Shown here in pieces: positions 35,705 through 42,607 of a DNA stretch of 64,000 bases. The position numbers and the translations under genes were made by a program. A model generated the notes under the pieces. The model saw only the letters and a list, made by a program, of their open reading frames with translations. It was not told where the DNA came from and did no database searches. How positions within the stretch are numbered: position 1 is the stretch's first letter; each line of letters starts with the position of its first letter. The DNA is taken from the NCBI RefSeq assembly GCF_034541975.1, contig NZ_JAVYJM010000001.1; one strand, written 5' to 3'. The DNA is from Dermacoccus abyssi (GTDB lineage: Bacteria; Actinomycetota; Actinomycetes; Actinomycetales; Dermatophilaceae).

Positions 35705-36895
35705 TCAGCGGAACGCGGGCAGACCGGTGAGTACCTGGCCGACGACGAGCGTGTGCATCTCGACGGTGCCCTCGTAGGTGAGGACCGACTCGAGGTTGTT
35801 CGCGTGCCGGATGACCGGGTACTCCAGGGAGATGCCGTTCGCGCCGAGGATGGTGCGCGCGGTGCGGCAGATCTCCATGGCCTCGCGCACGTTGTTGAGC
35901 TTGCCGAGGCTGATCTGCTCCGGACGCACGGTGCCCGCGTCCTTGCGGCGCCCCAGGTGCAGGGCGAGCAGCACACCCTTGACGTACTCGAGCTCCATGT
36001 CGGCCAGCTTGGCCTGCGTCAGCTGGAAGCCGCCGATCGGCTTGCCGAACTGCTCGCGTTCCTCCGAGTAGTCGATCGCCGCTTCGAGCGACGAACGAGC
36101 CGCGCCCATGGCGCCCCAGACGCTGCCGTAGCGGGCCTCGTTGAGGCAGGAGAGGGGGCCCGTGAGGCCGATGACCTCGGGGAAGACCGCGTCCGCGGGC
36201 AGGCGCACACCGTCGAGGACGAGCTCGCTCGTCACGGACGCGCGCAGCGACATCTTGTGCTTGATCGTGTTCGCGGAGAAGCCGGGGGTGTCGGTCGGCA
36301 CCATGAAGCCGCGGATGCCCTCGTCGGTCTGCGCCCACACTACGGCGACATCGGCGACAGAGCCGTTCGTGATCTACATCTTGCGGCCGTCGAGCACCCA
36401 GTCGTCGCCGTGACGACGGGCGCGCGTGCGCATCGACGCGGGGTCGGAGCCGTGGTAGGGCTCGGTCAGGCCGAAGCAGCCGATGGCCTCGCCGGCGGCC
36501 ATGTTCGGCAGCCACTGCTGCTTCTGCTCCTCGCTGCCCCAGCGGTGGATCGCGAACATCGCGAGGGAGCCCTGGACGGAGACGAGCGAACGGATGCCGG
36601 AGTCCGACGCCTCGAGCTCGAGGCAGGCCAGGCCGTACGCGGTGGCGCTCATGCCGGGGCAGTCGTAGCCCTCGAGGTGCATGCCGAGGAAGCCGTTGCG
36701 GCCGAACTCGCGTGCCAGTTCGCGCACGTCCGTCAGCTCACCCGCTTCGAACCACTCCGCGACATACGGGTCGACCGTCTTTTCGCAGACGGTGCGAACC
36801 GTCGCGCGGATCGCCTTCTACTCGTCGCTCAGCAGGTCGTCGATGCCTGCCAGATCGCGCGGGTTGAGCGGAGGCATCTTCTTGGCAGTGGACAT
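35705..36895 (-). pseudogene. Glutaryl-CoA dehydrogenase-like acyl-CoA dehydrogenase with two in-frame TAG codons
   Basis: One continuous frame of 397 codons from the ATG at 36895 (MSTAKKMPPLNPRD) to 35705 is interrupted by TAG at two sites. The first is after LLSDE near codon 26 (36817-36819), where relatives have Glu (GAG to TAG). The second is after GRKM near codon 175 (36373-36371), where relatives have Trp (TGG to TAG). The rest is well conserved: RSLVSVQGSLAM, FGLTEPYHGSDP, REQFGKPIGGFQL and LTYEGTVEMH with the catalytic Glu, all typical of glutaryl-CoA dehydrogenases. The start overlaps the CoA-transferase stop (TGATG). Readthrough is possible but a recent pseudogene is simpler. Confidence 0.85.
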
Positions 36896-38061
36896 CAGGC
36901 TTCCTTTTCGTCGTGGTCGTCGTTCGTGCGCTGGGGCAGGTCGGGTGGTGGCGTCGCAGGCTGGGTCCTGCTGCGCGAGTAAGTGATCGGGTGTCGAACC
37001 TGACGCGGGTGTTCCGGGCCGAGGTCGAGCGTCGGCTCAAGGCCGAGGCGCTCGGCCAGGTCGATGGCCGATGCGATGTCGCCGACGACGCCGGCCGGGA
37101 CCCCGACCTCGCCGAGGCGGGCCGCCCACTCGTCGGCGGAGGCGGTGGCCAGCGCGGCCTCCAACTCGCGGACGAGGTCGTCACGGTGGGCAACGCGCTC
37201 GGGATTGGTCGCGAACCGCTCGTCGGTTGCCAGCTGCGGCACGCCGAGCACCTCGGTGAGCCGGGCGAACTGACCGTCGTTGCCGCAGGCGACAGCGAGC
37301 GGGCCGGCGCCGGTTTGCAGGAGTTCGTACGGCGCGATGGAGGGGTGCGCGTTGCCCATGCGCGCCGGGCTGCGGCCCGTCGCGAGGTAGGACGACGACT
37401 GGTTGACGAGCGAGCCGAGCAGGCTCGTGAGCAGCGTCACCTCGAGGTGCTGGCCGCGACCGCTGCGGCTGCGCTCGGTGAGCGCCGCGAGGATGCCGAT
37501 GACGGCGTCCTTGCCGGTGAGCACGTCGACGAGGGCCACGCCGACCTTCATGGGCTCGCCCTCGGCGTCGCCCGTGATGCTCATGAGGCCGCCAACGGCC
37601 TGGACGAGGAAGTCGTACCCGGCCATCGAGGCGCCCTCGCCCGAGCCGAAGCCGGTGATGGAGCAGTAGACGAGCCCCGGGTTGGCTTCGGCAAGATCCT
37701 CGTAGCCGAGGCCGAGGCGCGCCATCGTGCCGGACTTGAGGTTCTCGACGACGACGTCCGCCTCCGCGGCGATCTCGCGAGCGACGGCGAGGTCCTCGGG
37801 GTTCTTGAGATCCAGGCCGATGGAGCGCTTGGTGCGATTGACGCTCTCGAAGTAGGAGGAGCTGTGCGTCGTCCACGGCGGACCCCAGTGGCGGGTGTCG
37901 TCGCCGACACCGGGGCGTTCGATCTTGAGCACCTGGGCGCCGAGGTCGGCCAGCGTCATCGTCGTCAAGGGGCCGGCGAGAACGCGGCTGAAGTCGGCGA
38001 CCTTGATGCCGTCGAGCGGCGTGCCGCTCGAGCTCGGGGTGGCGGGGAAGTGTTCGTTCAT
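36895..38061 (-). CDS. Class III CoA-transferase (CaiB/BaiF family), succinyl/glutaryl-CoA transferase-like
   Basis: A 388-residue family III CoA-transferase. VADFSRVLAGPLTTMTLADLGAQVLKIE is the N-terminal family signature (about residues 20-47) and GVALVDVLTGKDAVIG (about 170) holds the catalytic Asp. Paired with a glutaryl-CoA-dehydrogenase-like gene it resembles the glutarate:succinyl-CoA transferase (SUGCT/GcdG) arrangement, but other dicarboxylates are possible. Both ends use TGATG overlaps: its ATG with the stop of the upstream aldehyde dehydrogenase, its TGA with the ATG of the acyl-CoA dehydrogenase. With that next gene broken, any glutaryl-CoA made here has no neighbour to use it. 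Confidence 0.88.
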   Translation of the reverse strand: MNEHFPATPSSSGTPLDGIKVADFSRVLAGPLTTMTLADLGAQVLKIERPGVGDDTRHWGPPWTTHSSSYFESVNRTKRSIGLDLKNPEDLAVAREIAAEADVVVENLKSGTMARLGLGYEDLAEANPGLVYCSITGFGSGEGASMAGYDFLVQAVGGLMSITGDAEGEPMKVGVALVDVLTGKDAVIGILAALTERSRSGRGQHLEVTLLTSLLGSLVNQSSSYLATGRSPARMGNAHPSIAPYELLQTGAGPLAVACGNDGQFARLTEVLGVPQLATDERFATNPERVAHRDDLVRELEAALATASADEWAARLGEVGVPAGVVGDIASAIDLAERLGLEPTLDLGPEHPRQVRHPITYSRSRTQPATPPPDLPQRTNDDHDEKEA

Positions 38062-39617
38062 CAGTTCATCCGTCCGTTGATCCGTCGCGGCAGGCCCCAG
38101 GGGTTGTCGTGACGCAGGGCCGGAGGAAGCGCGCTGTCGGGCAGGTTCTGGAAGGTGACCGGCCGTGTGAAGCGGTCGAGGGCAGCGGCGCCCACGGACG
38201 TCGACGCCGGGGCGCTCGTCGCGGGCCAAGGTCCGCCGTGCTGCTGTGCCCACGTCCACGCGACGCCGGTGGGCCAGTCGTCGACCGTCACGCGGCCCAC
38301 GGATCGGGCGAGGAGCGCTACGAGGTCCGCCGTCTCCGGGTCGTGCGGGCCGCTGCTCGCCACGGTGGCGACGAGGCTGCCCTGCAGCTGCGCGAGCAGG
38401 CTTTCGAGGTGGGCGCGGTCGGCGTACTCGACGACGAGGCCAACGGGGCCGAAGCACTCTTCGGCGAAGACGCTCTCGCGGGTGAACAGCTCTGCGGGAA
38501 CGTGCACCACGGTGGGGGCGGCGGACCACCCGGCGCTCGCGCCGGAGCCCGTCCCGATGACCTGGCCGCCGGCGGCCTCGTAGGCCTCGACACCACGCGA
38601 GACCCCAGCGGCCATCGCTGCCGTGAGCATGGGGTGAACCTGCGTGGCGGACACCGCGGCGCCGAGCGCGTCCGCCAGGCCGGCGCCCTCCGGCGCGAGG
38701 AGGAGGCCAGGCTTGGTGCAGAACTGGCCGGCCCCGAGCGTCATCGACGAGACGAAGCCGGTGGCCACACGCCCGGGTTCCGCTGCGGCATCCGTCGTCA
38801 CGACGACGGGGTTTACGGTGCCCATCTCGGCGAAGACGGGAATGACCTCGCGACGCTCGTCGGCCAGTCGCCACAGGGCGAGGCCGCCGTTCTGCGAACC
38901 GGTGAACCCGACGGCACGAACGTGGGGATCGAGCACGAGCTGCTTGCCGGCCTCGAAGCCGACGACGACGTCGAACACGCCTGCGGCCGCGCCGGCTGAC
39001 GCAAGGGCGGACGTGGCGATCTCACCGAGTCGCACACTGAGCATGGGGTGGGCGGGGTGCGCCTTCGCGACGACAGGGCAACCTGCTGCGAGGGCCGATG
39101 CGGTGTCGTTGCCCAGGACGCCGAAGGCGAACGGGAAGTTGCTCGCGCCGAAGACCGCGACGGGCCCGAGGGGCACTTGAACGCGGGCGAGGCTGGACGA
39201 GCCGTCGCCGGCCTCGTCGAGGGTGGCGCGCAGCCACGAACCTTCGGCGCACACGTCGGCGTAGAAGCGCAGCTGGGACGCGAGGCGCGCGACCTCGCTC
39301 TTGAGGCGGGTCTCGCCGAGCCCGGTCTCGCGGTCGGCGAGCCACACGAGCTCGGCTGCGGAGGCGTCGACGGCGTCGGCCACGGCTCGCAACATCTCAC
39401 GCCGCTCGGCGGGGGAGGTTTGCGCGAAGCGCTCCGCGACAGCCCCGGCAGCGGCGACGACCTGCTCCACCTGCGCGGCCGAGGTGTGGGCGATCGCGCC
39501 GTTGGTACCCCCGGTGCGCGGGTCGAAGCTCACGTCGCTCGCGGCGGATGCTCCTGCCTCGAGACGGGCGGTGTGACGCGCCCCGCCCGGCGATCCGGGA
39601 AGGTCGAACTGAGTCAT
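38061..39617 (-). CDS. Aldehyde dehydrogenase, alpha-ketoglutaric semialdehyde dehydrogenase-like
   Basis: A 518-residue aldehyde dehydrogenase of the NADP-dependent KGSADH branch. FGASNFPFAFGVLGNDTASAL binds the cofactor, VFAEMGTVNPVV holds the Glu and GAGQFCTKPGLLL the catalytic Cys. The C-terminal GVAWTWAQQHGGPWPAT region is typical of this branch, which oxidises 2,5-dioxopentanoate or similar semialdehydes. The ATG at 39617 has GAAGGACG upstream, and a TACCGT/GTTACA promoter lies at 39665-39694. It is the first gene of the operon with CaiB and the broken dehydrogenase, divergent from the PucR-type remnant. Confidence 0.88.
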   Translation of the reverse strand: MTQFDLPGSPGGARHTARLEAGASAASDVSFDPRTGGTNGAIAHTSAAQVEQVVAAAGAVAERFAQTSPAERREMLRAVADAVDASAAELVWLADRETGLGETRLKSEVARLASQLRFYADVCAEGSWLRATLDEAGDGSSSLARVQVPLGPVAVFGASNFPFAFGVLGNDTASALAAGCPVVAKAHPAHPMLSVRLGEIATSALASAGAAAGVFDVVVGFEAGKQLVLDPHVRAVGFTGSQNGGLALWRLADERREVIPVFAEMGTVNPVVVTTDAAAEPGRVATGFVSSMTLGAGQFCTKPGLLLAPEGAGLADALGAAVSATQVHPMLTAAMAAGVSRGVEAYEAAGGQVIGTGSGASAGWSAAPTVVHVPAELFTRESVFAEECFGPVGLVVEYADRAHLESLLAQLQGSLVATVASSGPHDPETADLVALLARSVGRVTVDDWPTGVAWTWAQQHGGPWPATSAPASTSVGAAALDRFTRPVTFQNLPDSALPPALRHDNPWGLPRRINGRMN

Positions 39618-39664
39618 GCTGACGTCCTTCGTTGCCTGAGTGAGCCGCAACGGCCTTGCCTGCC

Positions 39665-39694
39665 ACGGTATGCAGGGCCGGCTGCGCATGTAAC
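39665..39694 (-). promoter_or_regulatory. Promoter of the dicarboxylate operon (GTTACA-18-TACCGT)
   Basis: On the minus strand GTTACA (39689-39694) and TACCGT (39665-39670) are separated by 18 nt, about 48 nt before the ATG at 39617. Confidence 0.5.
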
Positions 39695-39721
39695 TGGACG
39701 AGTTGGCGTGTCCGGACGTTC

Positions 39722-39734
39722 TTGTTCGACACAA
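39722..39734. promoter_or_regulatory. Possible operator TTGT-N5-ACAA in the divergent region
   Basis: A short palindrome, TTGTTCGACACAA, lies between the aldehyde dehydrogenase and the PucR-type remnant, where an autoregulated activator would bind. The match is short and the assignment is tentative. Confidence 0.3.
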
Positions 39735-39770
39735 TGGATACTCGCGATGGCGCCCGAGGGGAGGAGCCCG

Positions 39771-40288
39771 ATGAAACTCACGCTGCGCGCCCTGCTCGGG
39801 CGGGACGAGCTGCGTCTGCGGCTGATGAACGGCGACCCCGACACGCCGTTGACGTGGGTGCATGCCGTCGCTCCGAAGCCGATCACAGTGCCCGAGAGTC
39901 ACCTCGGACATGCGAGGTTGGACGGTGACGCGGCTGGGGCGCTCGAGCGCGCGCGTTCTGCCGCGCGAGCCGCGCGGCGCCGCGGAGTGCCTGTTGTCGA
40001 CGGCGAGGCAGCCCTTGACGTCGTTCTGGCCCAACCCGCGATAGAGCGCGCCGTCGACGCGTGGGCGGGCCGGTGCTCCAGCGGCTCAGCGACGACGGAT
40101 CGGAGTCTCTACGCGTCACGGTGACGGCCTTCCTGCGTCACGGTGGGTCGTTCGATGCGACGGCTCGGGAGCTGAAGGTCCACCGGCACACGGTGTCCTC
40201 GCGGGTGCGGCGGGCTCAGGAGGCGATGGGGCTCGACCTCGCAGATCCTGACGTGCGCGCCCTGCTCTGGCTCGCCCTGGCGAGGTGA
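39771..40288 (+). pseudogene. Remnant of a PucR-family transcriptional regulator
   Basis: The ATG at 39771 has GGGGAGGAG upstream and begins MKLTLRALLGRDELRLRLMN, then PLTWVHAV, as PucR N-terminal domains do. Instead of ~500 residues, the frame moves after ~40 codons to a segment like the end of the middle GGDEF-like domain (GALERARSAARAARRRGVPVV, AIERAVDAWAG). At about 40060 the frame is lost by one base in a G/C run. The C-terminal HTH continues in another frame: FLRHGGSFDATARELKVHRH, RVRRAQEAMGLDL, ALLWLALAR. The large internal deletion plus frameshift make it non-functional as a full regulator. A GTG at 40061 could express the HTH piece alone. Confidence 0.75.
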
Positions 40289-40310
40289 GCGCAGCGACAT
40301 CCGTCGGTCC

Positions 40311-40973
40311 TCAGGAACCCTCGCGCCGAACGGGCAACGCCTGAGCGCTCCCGGAGGACGTTCCGGCGGACGACCCACCCGACGGCGTTGCCAGCCGTTG
40401 CGCGTAGTGCGCGGTGCGATCCCGGATTCTGACGACGTAGTCCTCCGTCTCCGGGTACGGAGGGATGTCCTTGAATTTCTGCACGGCTCCGAAGCCGGCG
40501 TTGTAGCCGGCGAGCGCGAGCTCGTACGGGTGGCGGTCGTAACCGGAGTTTCGCGACTGCTCGAGCAGATGTTTCATGAACCGCCCCTGCGCGGCGATGG
40601 CGTCCTTCGGGTCGTAGACGTCACCGCCACGGCCGTAGGTCTCCCACGTGTCGGGCATGAACTGCGCCAGACCCTGCGCGCCGACGGACGAGCGAGCCTG
40701 CGGGTCCCACTTGGACTCCGCTTCCAACTGAGCCGCGAGAACCGGTGCGGGAACGCCGGATTCACGAGACGCCGCCTCGATGTAGGGCGCCCAGCCGTTC
40801 GGCACCGTGCGGGCGTCGAGCGGGCCGATCGGGTTGTCGAAGGACGACGGAGGACGCGGCTCCGGCTTGAGCGCGACGTACGCCTTCGCTGCGATGAACG
40901 GCAGCGAGAGCACGAGAAGCGTGACGGCGACGACCGTCACCCAGCGGGTCCGTGATGCGCGAGTCGCCGGCAC
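40311..40973 (-). CDS. Membrane-anchored lytic transglycosylase (SLT domain)
   Basis: A 220-residue protein. The N-terminal membrane/signal helix is TVVAVTLLVLSLPFIAAKAYV. An SLT-type lysozyme-like domain covers about 70-175: LAAQLEAESKWDPQARSSVG holds the catalytic Glu, GAQGLAQFMPDTWETYG and ELALAGYNAGFGAVQKF are family motifs. It cleaves the peptidoglycan glycan strand. The Ser/Gly-rich tail is low complexity. The GTG at 40973 has GAGGAGGAAAC directly upstream. It converges on the PucR remnant with 22 nt between. Confidence 0.88.
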   Translation of the reverse strand: MPATRASRTRWVTVVAVTLLVLSLPFIAAKAYVALKPEPRPPSSFDNPIGPLDARTVPNGWAPYIEAASRESGVPAPVLAAQLEAESKWDPQARSSVGAQGLAQFMPDTWETYGRGGDVYDPKDAIAAQGRFMKHLLEQSRNSGYDRHPYELALAGYNAGFGAVQKFKDIPPYPETEDYVVRIRDRTAHYAQRLATPSGGSSAGTSSGSAQALPVRREGS

Positions 40974-41065
40974 GTTTCCTCCTCGGCTCGATGCGCGGGA
41001 CGGGCCCGCTCGCTCCCCATGGTGGCGGATCGACCTGACGTTTCGCTGCACGTCAGAAAGCGGGC

Positions 41066-41995
41066 TCAGCGCGTGGCGCGCTCCAGAACGACCTGGGCGA
41101 CCGCGAGATCCTGCCACGGCATCCCGACCGTCTTGAAGACGAGCGGCCGGCTCGGGTCGAGTTCCGCGTCGCCGCGCACGACGTCCTTCATGAGGAGCAG
41201 GTCGTCGCGCGAGAGATCGCCGTCGGCGATGGCGAGCACGACGTCGCCCGCTTCGCGCAGGGCGGTCTCCACGTCCTCGACGACGACCTGCGCGCGGTCC
41301 ATGAGAGCGCCCGGCACCTCGCGGGCGTCGGGGGAGTGCGAGCCCATGGCGATCACGACGACGTCGCGGCACACGGCGTCTGCGGAGAAGAGCGGTTCCT
41401 CGGCAGGAGTGGCGCACACGACGACGTCGGCTCGGGTGAGAACGGCGTCCAACTCGGGGCTGCCGGCGGCGACGACCGAGCCACGTGAGATGACGTCGTC
41501 GCCCACGTTCTCGGGGGCGCGGCTGACGAAGGTGACGTCGGCGAACGGCTCGGAGACGACATCGGCGAGGGTGTCGACGTGCGACGTGCCCTGCGGGCCG
41601 GTGCCGAACACGACGAGACGCAGCGGGCCGTCGAAGCGCTCGAGCGCCGGGCGGATGCCGGCGACGGAGACGGCCGGGGTGCGCAGCGTCGTGAGGGCGG
41701 CGCCGTCGAGGACGGCGGTCGGCGCGAGGGTGTCGCCGTCGAACATGAGGTAGCTGCCCTGGATGACGGGCAGGCCGCGTTCGGGGTTGTCGCGCCCGAG
41801 CGTCATCACCTCGATGCCGATGCCGGTGCCCACCTCCGACGGCATGAGGAGCAGCTGCCCCTTGTCGATCGGGTTGACGACGCGCGAGAGGTCGTCGGCC
41901 GGGTCGAAGCCCGCGACGAGCGCCGAGCTGAGCGCGTTCACGGCGTCGGCCGGCGACATGACGGAGAAGATGCGGTCCGCGTCGAGGAAGAGCAT
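41066..41995 (-). CDS. Ornithine cyclodeaminase/mu-crystallin family protein
   Basis: A 309-residue NAD(P)-binding protein. GQLLLMPSEVGTGIGIEVMT and GSYLMFDGDTLAPTAVLDGAALT are the substrate-domain motifs. VVFGTGPQGTSHVDTL is the dinucleotide-binding glycine loop, with a Gln where many relatives have Ala. Members include ornithine cyclodeaminase, alanine dehydrogenase and imine reductases; the reaction here is not assignable. The ATG at 41995 fits family length; the upstream in-frame ATG at 42100 would overlap the divergent gene. It precedes the lytic transglycosylase by 92 nt. Confidence 0.83.
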   Translation of the reverse strand: MLFLDADRIFSVMSPADAVNALSSALVAGFDPADDLSRVVNPIDKGQLLLMPSEVGTGIGIEVMTLGRDNPERGLPVIQGSYLMFDGDTLAPTAVLDGAALTTLRTPAVSVAGIRPALERFDGPLRLVVFGTGPQGTSHVDTLADVVSEPFADVTFVSRAPENVGDDVISRGSVVAAGSPELDAVLTRADVVVCATPAEEPLFSADAVCRDVVVIAMGSHSPDAREVPGALMDRAQVVVEDVETALREAGDVVLAIADGDLSRDDLLLMKDVVRGDAELDPSRPLVFKTVGMPWQDLAVAQVVLERATR

Positions 41996-42087
41996 GGGCG
42001 CTATTCCACCACGACCCGCTGACGTCGCGCCGAACGCGAGATCCGCGCGGATTCGGCCTTGTCGGTGCCTTGTGATTGGCTGGAAAC

Positions 42088-42603
42088 ATGACGACGACAT
42101 GGCGTGACGAGGCCTCCCCGCAGGCTCAGGCCGACCTCGACGAGCTGCTCTCCGCAGCCCTTGGCGCGGCGATGGAACACCTCGAGAAGAACGGCGAATT
42201 CTACCCCTTTGCCATGTCGGTCGACGGCGAACCCACGGTCGACGCCGACGGCGAGCCCACCGCCGCGAGCAGCGGTGTGAAGGCGCCCGACGTCGACATC
42301 GTCTTCGCCGACCCGGCTGCGCTCGGCGAGCAGCCAGAGCCAGAGGCGGTGCTCGCCGAACTGCGCCGCCTGCTCAAGGTGCGCGCGGAGAACGAGAACC
42401 GCACGGTGGCGCAGCGCGCCACGGCCATCGTCCTGCAGGTCGTCGTGCCGCAGTTCGGTGACGCGGTGCGCGTCGACCTCGAGCACGCCGAGCAGATCCA
42501 GCTCATGGTGCTCGCGCCCGTGCTCTCGAAGGGCAAGGCCCGCAAGCGCACCTTCGACTTCGGCGAGCTGCGCCTGTTGCCCGGCCAGCGTCACATCTGG
42601 TGA
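42088..42603 (+). CDS. Conserved hypothetical protein encoded with the DUF3516 helicase
   Basis: A 171-residue soluble acidic protein with no signal or membrane segment. A helical N-terminus (AQADLDELLSAALGAAMEHLEK) and a C-terminal beta-rich part (VPQFGDAVRVDLEHAEQIQL, KRTFDFGELRLLPGQRHIW) are visible. I do not recognise a named family. It ends 4 nt before the helicase GTG, so they are co-translated and perhaps act together. The ATG at 42088 is preferred; a TTG at 42076 is in frame. Confidence 0.65.
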   Translation: MTTTWRDEASPQAQADLDELLSAALGAAMEHLEKNGEFYPFAMSVDGEPTVDADGEPTAASSGVKAPDVDIVFADPAALGEQPEPEAVLAELRRLLKVRAENENRTVAQRATAIVLQVVVPQFGDAVRVDLEHAEQIQLMVLAPVLSKGKARKRTFDFGELRLLPGQRHIW

Positions 42604-42607
42604 TCCG

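Noticed and set aside
35705..36895. Selenocysteine or pyrrolysine recoding at the in-frame stops
   Set aside because: The stops are TAG, not TGA, so selenocysteine is excluded. Neither Glu nor Trp positions suit pyrrolysine and no pyl genes are visible, so nonsense mutation is simpler.
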